A stretch of 64,000 bases of DNA, from positions 170,913 through 234,912 of the forward strand of contig CAWCJS010000011.1 of assembly GCA_963795795.1 (NCBI GenBank). The letters are read 5' to 3'. The notes beneath the pieces were generated by a model. That model was not told where the DNA came from, ran no database searches, and was given only the letters and a program-made list of their open reading frames with translations. The stretch's first letter is position 1. Every line of letters begins with the position of its first letter. Both the position numbers and the translations under genes were made by a program. This stretch comes from Palsa-504 sp963795795. GTDB lineage: Bacteria > Actinomycetota > Actinomycetes > Streptosporangiales > Streptosporangiaceae. Below are positions 25,690 to 33,593 of the stretch, one piece after another.

Positions 25690-25810
25690 CACCGCACCGC
25701 CGGCCGAGCCGGTAACACCTTGGTGTGACGGCGTGCCGCAACGCGGAACTCCACCAAGCATGCACTTTCGGGTGACGCCTCACGGCGCCTCGAATTCGTA
25801 CCGTCTCCCC

Positions 25811-26344
25811 ATGGACATCATCTACTTCGGCGGAAGCGCGGCCGCGGGGATCGTCGGCTGGGGCACGATCTTCGCGGCAATTATCTGGCCGAAGCTGAAA
25901 CAGCAGCCGAGGGTTCAGCAACTGAAGACCCTGACGGCGTTCCACTTCTTCCGCTACTTCGCCACCACGCTTTTGATCACCGGGCTCGTATCGCGCAAGC
26001 TGCCCGCGGGATTTGCAGAGCCTGCGGCGTTCGGCGACCTCATCACTCTCGTGCTTGCATATGTGGCCTTTATTGGGCTGCAGCGTTCCACGGCCGAGCG
26101 GCCATCGCTGTTTCCGGTGTGGGCCCTCAACATCGTCGGCACAGCTGACTTGCTCCTGGCCCTGATTCTGGGACCGGCGCTCATTCGCGACCCCGGGGAC
26201 CTCGGCCTGGGCTACATCGTCCCGACGGTGTACGTGCCGCTGCTCCTGGTCGCCCACTTCTACGCCCTGAAAGTACTTAGCCAGCGTTCGGCGAGGGAAG
26301 CCGACCAGAGCGTCGCGGTTCACGCCTCAGCCGGCGTGATGTGA
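25811..26344 (+). CDS. Four-to-five-helix membrane protein of unknown function
   Basis: A 177-aa membrane protein with helices at about residues 4-26, 38-60, 68-88, 104-125 and 133-155. The end is polar. I do not know the family, although small actinobacterial proteins of this layout occur. The ATG at 25811 begins right at the first helix; nothing like a ribosome site is visible, so it may be leaderless. It ends 22 nt before the carbonic anhydrase gene and is probably co-transcribed with it, which might hint at a role in bicarbonate or CO2 handling (weak inference). Confidence 0.65.
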   Translation: MDIIYFGGSAAAGIVGWGTIFAAIIWPKLKQQPRVQQLKTLTAFHFFRYFATTLLITGLVSRKLPAGFAEPAAFGDLITLVLAYVAFIGLQRSTAERPSLFPVWALNIVGTADLLLALILGPALIRDPGDLGLGYIVPTVYVPLLLVAHFYALKVLSQRSAREADQSVAVHASAGVM

Positions 26345-26366
26345 CATGACACCGAAAGGAACGACC

Positions 26367-26903
26367 ATGACCAGGATGACTCCGCTGCTCGAGCGCAACG
26401 AGCAGTTCGCCCGCACCTACACCCCCGTGCCGCTCGGCCCGCCCTCCGCCCAGGTGGTCGTCGTTACCTGCCTGGACCACCGGGTCGACCCCGCGATCAC
26501 CCTCGGACTCCGGCTCGGCGAGGCTCCCGTCATCCGCAACGCGGGCGGACGGGTCACTCAGGCCGTCATCGACGACCTGGCCTATCTCGCGTTCCTCGCC
26601 GGGCAGCTGTTCGCCGGGCAACTCGATGACCGCCTGTTCGAGGTCGCGGTCATCCACCACACCCAGTGCGGCACCGGTTTCCTGGCCGATCCCAACTTCC
26701 GGCACCAGGCCGCCGAGGCGACCGGCGTCCCCGAGGCAACGCTGGAAGCCTCCGCGGTCGCCGACCCGCACACCACCGTCAAGGTCGATGTCGAACGCCT
26801 GCTCACCTCACCGCTGCTTTCTCCGAAGGTGAGCGTCTCCGGCCATGTGTACGACCTCGACACCGGGCGCGTCACGACCGTCCTGGACGCCCGGCACCCG
26901 TAG
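26367..26903 (+). CDS. Beta-class carbonic anhydrase (CanA/Rv1284-like)
   Basis: A 178-aa beta-carbonic anhydrase that interconverts CO2 and bicarbonate. Zinc ligands are visible: Cys in VVTCLDHRVDP (with the Asp-Arg dyad two residues on) and His/Cys in VIHHTQCGTGF. RNAGGRVTQAVIDDLAYLAFL is the substrate-site region. It matches the short mycobacterial Rv1284 type rather than the longer CanB type; a second, longer carbonic anhydrase lies at 61815. AAAGGA is 6 nt before the ATG at 26367. It follows the small membrane protein gene by 22 nt and converges on the FHA-associated gene. Confidence 0.88.
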   Translation: MTRMTPLLERNEQFARTYTPVPLGPPSAQVVVVTCLDHRVDPAITLGLRLGEAPVIRNAGGRVTQAVIDDLAYLAFLAGQLFAGQLDDRLFEVAVIHHTQCGTGFLADPNFRHQAAEATGVPEATLEASAVADPHTTVKVDVERLLTSPLLSPKVSVSGHVYDLDTGRVTTVLDARHP

Positions 26904-26920
26904 CCCGGGCCGCAGGACAG

Positions 26921-27766
26921 TCATGACCGGGGCTGACTGTCCTTCGGGCGGTACGCAAGCCGCTGCCGCGCCATTTCGCAGACGCCATTTCGTTCGTTTT
27001 CCGCGGCCGCCTGCCTAGCCTCATCAAGGTCGACCGCGGTCAGCAGTCCGTTGGCCAGCAGGAAGTCGGCGAGATCGCGGGCGTGGCCCCGTTCCTTCCA
27101 GATGAAGCCCTGGAGCAGCTTCTTATAATCCGATACCGCGCCCTCTCCGCTCAGATTCAGGGCGATGACGACGTTCATCATGGGGACCGACTGCGGAGCG
27201 GCCAGGCCGAGAATGAACTCCTGATAGTAAAAGGCCATGGCCAGACGCGCCGTCGCGTTGCGCTCGAAGTAACCGCGCACCCGGGCGACCGCGTCCGTGC
27301 CGGGCTCACTGATTCGCCGTACGATCGTCCCGGCTCGGGTGGTGGGGCTCTCATCACCGACCGGGACGGCCGGGTCGGCGAGGGTACGCGCCGAGGTGTC
27401 CAGGCGCAGTCGCAGCACCCAGGCACCGATGCTGACCAGCCACGAGCCCTCCTCGAGGGTGACCGGCAGCGCCTCGTAGCGCGCCGGGGCGACCGGGAGG
27501 ACGTGGGATGCCGTCTGCCGGACGACCTCCGCACGCACCGGTGTGCCAGGCGTTTGCGGCGCTAGGTAAACCCGGTAGGTCGTGTCACGGCTGAACAGTT
27601 CCCAGCGGTGGTGGACGTAGCGGAGACCCGCGCAACGCGGGGCGCGGTGCAGGGTGAGATCCTCGTCGCCGCTGAGCAGGCGGCGGTCCAGCCAGGTGAT
27701 CTCATCAGGCCGACAGCTCACCCACTGGCCGAGCGCCGCCGACCACAGGAAAAGCTGACCCCTCAC
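26921..27766 (-). CDS. Hypothetical protein downstream of an FHA gene
   Basis: A 281-aa soluble protein that I do not recognise. The N-terminal about 140 residues are beta-rich (GQLFLWSAALGQWVSCRPDE, LHRAPRCAGLRYVHHRWELF, LEEGSWLVSIGAWVLRLRLD) and could be a divergent FHA-like sandwich; the rest is helical (ATARLAMAFYYQEFILGLAAP, VSDYKKLLQGFIWKERGHARDLADFLL). GTG codons at 27766 and 27769 follow GGGAG at a workable distance; a longer frame to 27973 would overlap the FHA gene. It lies 68 nt after that gene on the same strand, so the two probably work together in a phosphothreonine-signalling setting (inference). Confidence 0.55.
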   Translation of the reverse strand: MRGQLFLWSAALGQWVSCRPDEITWLDRRLLSGDEDLTLHRAPRCAGLRYVHHRWELFSRDTTYRVYLAPQTPGTPVRAEVVRQTASHVLPVAPARYEALPVTLEEGSWLVSIGAWVLRLRLDTSARTLADPAVPVGDESPTTRAGTIVRRISEPGTDAVARVRGYFERNATARLAMAFYYQEFILGLAAPQSVPMMNVVIALNLSGEGAVSDYKKLLQGFIWKERGHARDLADFLLANGLLTAVDLDEARQAAAENERNGVCEMARQRLAYRPKDSQPRS

Positions 27767-27834
27767 CACTCGTCGCCACTCCCGAACGACGGCCGCCCCT
27801 GGCGCGGCCGTTCGGTCTGCCAGGTTACCCGGCG

Positions 27835-28851
27835 TCAGCCGATCTCGACGCGGGACAGCGGCGCGTCGGGGTTTGCCCCCCAGCGGATCGTGTCGCCGTC
27901 GCTGAGCGGCTGCTCCCCCGCGACCGGCGCACCGTTGAGCGTGAGGCCGTTCCGGCCCTGGTTCGTGATCCACCAGCGGCCGTCGGAGAACGTGAACGTC
28001 GCGTGCTCTCTGGACACCGTCAGCACATCGGGGAGCGCCAGCTCAACGGGCCCGCGCCCGGCGCGGGCGCCGGACATGCGGGTTTCCGCCACCGAAGAGC
28101 CAGTGACCAGCCGCAGGACCGGGACGGGGGCGAGGCTCGGTTCCATGATCGTGACCATGCCCCCGCCGACCGTCAGGTTGAGGTCGGGCTCCCCCCAGTC
28201 ACGGCGGCCCGGTTCGGCGTAGCCCCGCTGCGGGGTGGAGTAGGCCCAGTCCGGCGCGGCGTTCGGGTAATGATGAGGGTTGTCGTCGATGCTGACGGGA
28301 TCCCCCTGCCGCAGGCGGTAGCGGCCCGGCGGGACGGATCCGGTAGCGATGACGTAGACCTGCGCTCCGCCTGCCCCGGTGAGGTGGGCGCCGTACTTGG
28401 CGACCTGCTCCTGGTAGACCTCGGTCACGCTCGCGCTGACCACGCCGAGTTCCATCCGCTCGCACAGCGAGTCGAGGTCATCGGGGTGCAGCTGCAGTTC
28501 GACGAGGTTCGGCGCGAGCAGCGTCCCGCTGGGCGTGACCACGAACACGTCGGGCAGATGGCGCATGGCGACCCGCAGCACATCCTGCCCGTCGCGCCAC
28601 GGCCGGGAGGCCATCCGCCGTATCCACGGATGGTCCCGGGTGATGCCCATGGCCCGCAGGCCGCCCACGCCCGCGGCGGCCATGACCGCGATCACCATCA
28701 GCACCAGGGTGGCCGACACGATCGAACCCGTCACGAGCTCTAGGAACAGCCAGCACGCCGCGATGCCGCCCGCGACCGCCCAGCGCCGCCGGTTCCGCGG
28801 CCCCCGTGGAGCGCGCGTCGGCCGACGCTCCGCTGGCCTGCCTCCCGTCAT
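27835..28851 (-). CDS. Membrane-anchored FHA domain protein
   Basis: A 338-aa protein. Residues about 25-62 form two membrane helices (WAVAGGIAACWLFLELVTGSIVSATLVLMVIAVM). The middle part (about 75-185) resembles the DUF3662 domain of FhaA (RHLPDVFVVTPSGTLLAPNLVELQLHPDDLDSLCERM, VTEVYQEQVAKYGAHLTG). The C-terminal about 90 residues are an FHA fold: LPDVLTVSREHATFTFSDGRWWITNQGRNGLTLNGAPV, where SREHA and NxGxNGxxxNG are the phosphothreonine-binding loops. FHA domains bind partners phosphorylated by Ser/Thr kinases; no kinase gene is in this window. It is the first gene of a likely two-gene operon with the unknown protein at 26921. Confidence 0.85.
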   Translation of the reverse strand: MTGGRPAERRPTRAPRGPRNRRRWAVAGGIAACWLFLELVTGSIVSATLVLMVIAVMAAAGVGGLRAMGITRDHPWIRRMASRPWRDGQDVLRVAMRHLPDVFVVTPSGTLLAPNLVELQLHPDDLDSLCERMELGVVSASVTEVYQEQVAKYGAHLTGAGGAQVYVIATGSVPPGRYRLRQGDPVSIDDNPHHYPNAAPDWAYSTPQRGYAEPGRRDWGEPDLNLTVGGGMVTIMEPSLAPVPVLRLVTGSSVAETRMSGARAGRGPVELALPDVLTVSREHATFTFSDGRWWITNQGRNGLTLNGAPVAGEQPLSDGDTIRWGANPDAPLSRVEIG

Positions 28852-28951
28852 CGAGCACCGTCCTTGACGAATTCGTTCGTGCTCTGATCGCCTAATCCGG
28901 CAGTCTTCGAGACTGAGGATGCGGGCCAGCGCCGCCGCCGGTCAACAAAAC

Positions 28952-28985
28952 AGCCCCGACTTCCAGATATCTGGAAATCGGGGCT
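28952..28985 (-). terminator. Rho-independent terminator after the SnoaL gene
   Basis: A 34-nt near-perfect palindrome (17-nt arms, one mismatch, centre GATATC). Read on the minus strand, it begins 22 nt after the SnoaL stop and is followed by TGTTTTGTTG, a U-rich tract. This is the clearest intrinsic terminator in the window. Confidence 0.8.
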
Positions 28986-29007
28986 GCCATGACCAGCACC
29001 TGCGGGT

Positions 29008-29382
29008 TCACGCTTCCGCTGGCACCGGCACCTTGTCCAGGAAACCCAGGACCAGCGCCAGCCGCCCGTCCGCATCCGCCTGGGCCACGTCGAACCCGAC
29101 CACGATCGCGTCGGCGCCGTCCGGCCCGAGCTCCCAGGTGAACCGGGCCTGGTCGTGGTGCGCGTCGACGGCGCCGGCCAGCCGGAACGTCATCCCGCCG
29201 AACATCGCCTGCGCGCCGGCGATGACCGCGTCGATCTGGTCCGGGCCAGTGACGTCAGCGAGCGGGTCGATGTACCGGCCGCCCTCGGACCAGACCTGGC
29301 CGATCAGGGCGCGCCGCGCCGACGGGTCGGTCTCATTCCAGGTGGCGATGTACTGCTCGGCGAGCTTGGTGAAGTCGGGCAT
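29008..29382 (-). CDS. SnoaL/NTF2-like protein
   Basis: A 124-aa NTF2-fold protein of the SnoaL-like group: FTKLAEQYIATWNETDPSARRALIGQVWSEGGRYIDPLADVTGPDQIDAVIAGAQAMFGGMTFRL is the standard N-terminal half, and the last strand is VVGFDVAQADADGRLALVLGFLDKVP. Members act as small isomerases, hydratases or binding proteins; no catalytic pair stands out. ATG 29382 has AAAGGA 9 nt upstream. It is divergent from the XRE regulator, with two matching operators between them, so it is very likely that regulator's main target. A clear terminator follows. Confidence 0.85.
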   Translation of the reverse strand: MPDFTKLAEQYIATWNETDPSARRALIGQVWSEGGRYIDPLADVTGPDQIDAVIAGAQAMFGGMTFRLAGAVDAHHDQARFTWELGPDGADAIVVGFDVAQADADGRLALVLGFLDKVPVPAEA

Positions 29383-29464
29383 GTCGGGTGTTCCTTTCCG
29401 GCGATGGCCGACGTCTGCCGCCGGCCGTGTGCTTCGAGCATCGGGCCGGCCGCCCGGATGGTCG

Positions 29465-29502
29465 ATTACCTCGCGGGTAACGCCCATTACCCCGCGGGTA
29501 AT
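29465..29502. promoter_or_regulatory. Two tandem 17-bp operators between the SnoaL gene and the XRE regulator
   Basis: Two copies of one palindromic site, ATTACCTCGCGGGTAAC (29465-29481) and ATTACCCCGCGGGTAAT (29486-29502), are spaced 21 bp apart, two helical turns, so dimers would bind on one face. The second copy has perfect 7-nt arms around CGC. They lie 36 nt before the XRE start and 83 nt from the SnoaL start. Confidence 0.75.
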
Positions 29503-29537
29503 CGCCGCCATGCGGGGCGTTGCCTAAGGTGGCCAGG

Positions 29538-30344
29538 GTGACCTCCACAACAGTTCCGGGGCTGTACGCCGGGGAGCCGACCTCGGTCGGCAGGCTGCTA
29601 CGCGGCTGGCGGGAGCGGCGCAGGCTCAGCCAGCTCGACCTGGCGCTGCGAGCCGAGGTGTCGGCCCGCCATCTCTCGTTCATCGAGACGGGGCGGTCCC
29701 GGCCGACCAGCGAGATGATCATCCGCCTCGCGCAGCAGCTTGACGTGCCGCTACGCGAGCGCAACGTGCTGCTGCTGTCGGGCGGCTTCGCCCCCGCGTA
29801 CCCGGCCAACGGGCTGGCCGACCCGCCGATGTCGGCGGTACACGAGGCGATCGAGCACGTGCTGCGGGCGCACGAGCCCTTTCCTGCGGTCGTCATCGAC
29901 GCGCGCTGGGATCTCGTGGCGGCCAACGGCGCCGTTCGGTTGCTCACCGAGGAAGTCGCGGAAGCCTTGCTGGAGCCGCCGGTCAACGTCCTGCGGCTGA
30001 GCATGCACCCCGAGGGCATGGCGGCCCGCATCGTCAACCTGGCCGAATGGCGAGCGCACCTGCTGCATCGGCTGAACCACGACATCGATTCTTCGGGCGA
30101 CGCCGCGCTCATCGCGCTGCGCGATGAGCTGGCCACCTATCCGAGCCCGCCGCCCGCAACCCGGCCGGACACCAGGGCGATCCTGGTTCCCCTGCGGGTG
30201 CGCGTCCGGGGGACGGTGCTTTCGCTGTTCAGCACGACGACGGTCTTCGGCACACCCCGCGACGTGACGCTGTCGGAGCTCGCCATCGAGTCGTTCTACC
30301 CGGCTGACGCGGCAACGGCCGCATTCTTGAGCGATACTCATTAG
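29538..30344 (+). CDS. XRE family regulator with MmyB-like ligand domain
   Basis: A 268-aa regulator. The N-terminal helix-turn-helix (about residues 15-75) is VGRLLRGWRERRRLSQLDLALRAEVSARHLSFIETGRSRPTSEMIIRLAQQLDVPLRERNVLLLSGGFAP, typical of the actinobacterial XRE group. The C-terminal about 170 residues match the MmyB-like ligand-binding domain (DARWDLVAANGAVRLL, VNVLRLSMHPEGMAARIVNLAEWRAHLLHRL), thought to bind fatty-acid-like ligands. GTG 29538 with AAGGTGG upstream is chosen. It is divergent from the SnoaL gene over two tandem operators and probably represses both. MmyB-type regulators often control a single adjacent small enzyme gene, as here. Confidence 0.9.
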   Translation: MTSTTVPGLYAGEPTSVGRLLRGWRERRRLSQLDLALRAEVSARHLSFIETGRSRPTSEMIIRLAQQLDVPLRERNVLLLSGGFAPAYPANGLADPPMSAVHEAIEHVLRAHEPFPAVVIDARWDLVAANGAVRLLTEEVAEALLEPPVNVLRLSMHPEGMAARIVNLAEWRAHLLHRLNHDIDSSGDAALIALRDELATYPSPPPATRPDTRAILVPLRVRVRGTVLSLFSTTTVFGTPRDVTLSELAIESFYPADAATAAFLSDTH

Positions 30345-30408
30345 TCGCGTAACGACCTTCGCGAAGTCGAGTAGTGGCGCCCTGAACGCGGGACCTGCCG
30401 CCGGTGGA

Positions 30409-31629
30409 GTGGTCCTGCCGCATACTGGTCCGGTGGACCCGGCAGCTGATTCCGTCGGGGGGACGATCCAGCCCCCCGCGGGCCGCCACAGGCGGGCACG
30501 CCGCCCGCGGTTTGCCGGGCCGTCCGACCAGGCACTGCACTGGCTGGCCGGCTGGTACGCGATCGCCCTGCGCCTCGGCGGCGCGGTCTTGTTCACGGCC
30601 GTAGCCGTGCTGGCCGCGACGAAGGAGATCTCCGGCTGGTGGCTGGCGGCGCCGCTGACGGCGCTGTGCGTGTGGTCGGGCTTCTTCGCCTGGCGGGTCC
30701 GGCGGTCCGGGCTGACGCCGACCGTGGTACTGGTCGACCTTGCGGTTATCTCGGCCTTGGCGCTGGCGCAGCAGCACCTGGTCCCGGCCGCGCTGATCTC
30801 GGACAACACGACGTGGATGCTCCCGCTGGCCTGCACGTCGGTGTACATCCTGCAGATCGCGCTGCCGCCGCGGCTCGGAGTGCCTGGGGCCGCGGTCCTG
30901 GTCGTCGCCTATGGGCTCGGCGCCGGCCACCTGGCCGACGGCTTCCTGCTGGTGGTGGAGACGATCGTCGCCGCCGGGCTGGTCGCGGTGATCCGCGGCG
31001 GCGCGCGGCAAGCGGACGCGATCGTCGCCGCTGGCCTCGAGACCGAGCGGCAGATCCGGGCCGAGGAGGCACGGCGCGCTGACGAGCGGGAACAGCACCG
31101 CCAGCTGCACGACACCGTCCTGTCGACCCTCACCGTCGTTGCGGCCGGCGCCTTTGCCGGACCGTCCCGGGCGCTGACCGCGCAGGCGGCCCGGGACCTT
31201 CGCGTGCTGCAAGGGCTCGCCAGCGCTCCGGCCGTGCCGAGCCGGCTGGCGCCACTTACTGACCTGACACCGCAGCTGGAGCGGGCCGCGGCCAGCACCG
31301 ATGACGTGGCCGTACGGTTGAAGCTCGTCCCGGTCACGCTGCCGTCTCCGGTCGCGGATCAGCTCGTCGCCTGCGTCGGTGAGGCGCTGCGCAATGTCGA
31401 GCGGCACGCCGGAACCGGCCAGGCGGAAGTGGCCGTCAGCGGCGGTGCCGGCTGGGCGGTCGTCAAGATCACTGACCGTGGTCGCGGATTCGACCCGGCC
31501 GCCACCCCGCCATCCCGCCGGGGCATCCGTGAGTCGATCACCGGGCGGATGCTAGCGGTCGGCGGCCGAGCCGCGATCGCCAGCCGTCCGGGCGCGGGCA
31601 CCACTGTGACCGTGAGCTGGCCGGCATGA
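30409..31629 (+). CDS. Sensor histidine kinase (NarL-family partner type)
   Basis: A 406-aa membrane histidine kinase. Four to six helices lie at about residues 45-195. The dimerisation/phosphoacceptor site is QHRQLHDTVLSTLTVV with His234 followed by Asp, as in HisKA_3 kinases. The ATPase domain carries the N box GEALRNVERHAG, ITDRGRGFDP (G1) and SRPGAGTTVTVSWPA. GTG 30409 is used; GTG 30433 is possible. It overlaps the next gene by ATGA, and the response regulator follows that one, so all three are one operon. The stimulus is unknown. Confidence 0.87.
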   Translation: MVLPHTGPVDPAADSVGGTIQPPAGRHRRARRPRFAGPSDQALHWLAGWYAIALRLGGAVLFTAVAVLAATKEISGWWLAAPLTALCVWSGFFAWRVRRSGLTPTVVLVDLAVISALALAQQHLVPAALISDNTTWMLPLACTSVYILQIALPPRLGVPGAAVLVVAYGLGAGHLADGFLLVVETIVAAGLVAVIRGGARQADAIVAAGLETERQIRAEEARRADEREQHRQLHDTVLSTLTVVAAGAFAGPSRALTAQAARDLRVLQGLASAPAVPSRLAPLTDLTPQLERAAASTDDVAVRLKLVPVTLPSPVADQLVACVGEALRNVERHAGTGQAEVAVSGGAGWAVVKITDRGRGFDPAATPPSRRGIRESITGRMLAVGGRAAIASRPGAGTTVTVSWPA

Positions 31630-32729
31630 CCGCCGTGCAGCCGAAGGCGCTGATGTCCGGCCGCTACCAGCGAGCCTTCACCATCGCGGTGGTCTTCCTG
31701 GTCGCGGGCTGGCATCTCGCCGGAGCGGGCGGCCAGCTGCTGCGTAACCGGTCGGCCTACGGCTCGTTCGCCTTCCAGGGCGCCATGTGGCTAGTCATGG
31801 CGCTGGCGATCACCGCCGGGTCGGTCCTGGTGCTGCGCGGAACGCCCGGCTGGCGCCCGGCCTGGGCGGTGGCCGTGATCGCGCTGGCCGCCAGCACGGC
31901 AGCGGCGGTGGCCAGCCCGGCCGGCCAGATGCTGGCGGTCAACTGGGGCTGGGGTAGCGCCGGCTGGGCGGGCGTGCTCGTGCTGCTCCGCCGTCGGTTC
32001 CATGAGCTGGCGTGGTTCCTCGCCGCCGAGGCCCTGGGCATCCTTGGCGTGCAGCTGCGGGACGGGCTCCACCGCGCCGACCTGGCTGGGTTCCTCGCCC
32101 TGCTGGCCTGGTCGACCGGTGCCCAGGTGGCTGTGGCCGCCGGGGTTAGGGCGCTGGATGTGGCCGCCGGCCAGGCCGCCGCGGCGGCGCGGAGTGAGGA
32201 CGCCGCGCGCGAGCGAGCCGCCACCGCGGAGATCATCCGGGCCGCGCGGCTCGCGCGCTGGCTGGCGCTGCAGGAAAGCGCCGTCCCGCTGGTCGCCGAG
32301 CTGGCAGCCGGGACGGCCGACCCGGGCGACGCGCAGGTGCGCATCAGGTGCGCGGTCCAGGCGGCCCGGTTGCGCCGGCTGCTGGCCGAGGGCGATGAAG
32401 TACCCGGATCGCTGGTGCACGAACTGCACGCGAGCGCCGATATGGCCGAACGCCGCGGGGTGGCTGTCGAGATCGAGACGGCCGGGCTGCTGCCGCAGGT
32501 GCCCGGCCCGGCCCGCCGGGTGATCACCGACGCGGCCATCGCGATCCTCACCGCCGCGCGGAGCCGGGCACGGATCACCCTGGCGGCGGTGGCTGCCGGA
32601 ATCGCCGTCAGCTTCGTCGCCGATACCGGCGCGGCCATTCACCTGCCCGTAGCCCGCGAGGGGGTCGCGATCGAACAGCAGCAAGACGGCGGCACGCTGT
32701 GGGCGGAGGCGCGATGGAACAGCCCGTGA
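31626..32729 (+). CDS. Degenerate histidine-kinase-like membrane protein
   Basis: A 367-aa protein with about six membrane helices (residues 15-180), then a coiled stretch (AAARSEDAARERAATAEIIRAARLARWL) and a kinase-like C-terminus. The phosphoacceptor position reads LALQESAVPLV: the His-Asp pair of the neighbour (LHDTVL) is missing. The ATPase-like part (ARRVITDAAIAILTAARSRARITLAAV, FVADTGAA) lacks the N-box asparagines and the G-boxes are poor. It therefore looks like a pseudo-kinase that senses or modulates rather than phosphorylates. Its start overlaps the kinase stop by four bases and its end overlaps the response regulator by 16 nt, so tight coupling is clear. Confidence 0.7.
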   Translation: MTAVQPKALMSGRYQRAFTIAVVFLVAGWHLAGAGGQLLRNRSAYGSFAFQGAMWLVMALAITAGSVLVLRGTPGWRPAWAVAVIALAASTAAAVASPAGQMLAVNWGWGSAGWAGVLVLLRRRFHELAWFLAAEALGILGVQLRDGLHRADLAGFLALLAWSTGAQVAVAAGVRALDVAAGQAAAAARSEDAARERAATAEIIRAARLARWLALQESAVPLVAELAAGTADPGDAQVRIRCAVQAARLRRLLAEGDEVPGSLVHELHASADMAERRGVAVEIETAGLLPQVPGPARRVITDAAIAILTAARSRARITLAAVAAGIAVSFVADTGAAIHLPVAREGVAIEQQQDGGTLWAEARWNSP

Positions 32730-33463
32730 CGGTGGCGATCATCGAGGACCATCCGGTCGTCACGGAGGGGGTTGAGTCCTGGATCCGGTCCGATCCCGGC
32801 CAGCGGGTGCGGCTAGTGCAGATGGCGCGTGACCTGACCGGGCTCCGCACCGCACCGTCGGCCGATGTGGTCATCCTGGATCTGGAGCTGTCCGGCGAGC
32901 TCGTCACGCCGCAGATTCCCGGGCTGGTGGCAGCCGGATACCGGGTGGTGGCCTTCTCCGGGCACAGCGAGCCGGCGATCGTGATGGAGACGCTAGACAA
33001 CGGCGCGCACGCCTACGTGTCCAAGGACGAGGGCCGCGACCATCTGGTCGAGGCCGTGCTGGCGGCCGCCGCCGACCGGCCGTACGTGACCCGGTCGCAG
33101 GCCCGGGCGATGCTGGCCGACCAGCGCCCGGCCCGCCCGATGCTGTCGCAGCAGGAGCGGCAGGCGCTGCTGCTGTGGTTCCAGGGCATGTCGAAAGAAT
33201 CGGTCGGGCGGCGCATGTCGATCAGCGAGAACACCGTCCGGCAGTACATCAGCCGGGCGCGCGCAAAGTACGCGGCCAGCGGGCGGACCGCGCCGAGCAA
33301 GGACGCATTGCTCGCCCGCGCGATCGAAGACGGCGTGATCAAGCCGGGCGAGGTCACACCGTACAAGTCATTCGCCAGCGCCGCAGACAACCCACCCAGC
33401 CTGGGTAACCCGGACCGTTTGAATGGGCCGGGACACCCAAACCCCCCTCCGGGGCTGCCCTAG
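32714..33463 (+). CDS. LuxR/NarL-like response regulator
   Basis: A 249-aa response regulator. The receiver domain (about residues 5-120) has the acidic pair Glu11-Asp12, the phosphoacceptor Asp56 in VVILDLELSG, and Lys in HAYVSKDEG. A helix-turn-helix follows (about 145-205: MLSQQERQALLLWFQGMSKESVGRRMSISENTVRQYISRARAKYAA), related to the LuxR type. The last about 35 residues are a flexible Pro/Asn tail. ATG 32714 with GGAGG upstream overlaps the pseudo-kinase gene. It is the output of the three-gene operon; the promoters it controls are not evident. Confidence 0.88.
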   Translation: MEQPVTVAIIEDHPVVTEGVESWIRSDPGQRVRLVQMARDLTGLRTAPSADVVILDLELSGELVTPQIPGLVAAGYRVVAFSGHSEPAIVMETLDNGAHAYVSKDEGRDHLVEAVLAAAADRPYVTRSQARAMLADQRPARPMLSQQERQALLLWFQGMSKESVGRRMSISENTVRQYISRARAKYAASGRTAPSKDALLARAIEDGVIKPGEVTPYKSFASAADNPPSLGNPDRLNGPGHPNPPPGLP

Positions 33464-33593
33464 GTGAATCGGCCGCGTATAGACGCCGACCTGCATGGCC
33501 GGGCGCCGCGGCGTCATCAGATCGCGGGCTGGCGCACATTCAGCGTTCCGGATTGAGGGCCGCACTGTCACGACGCCCGATCGGGTGACACTG

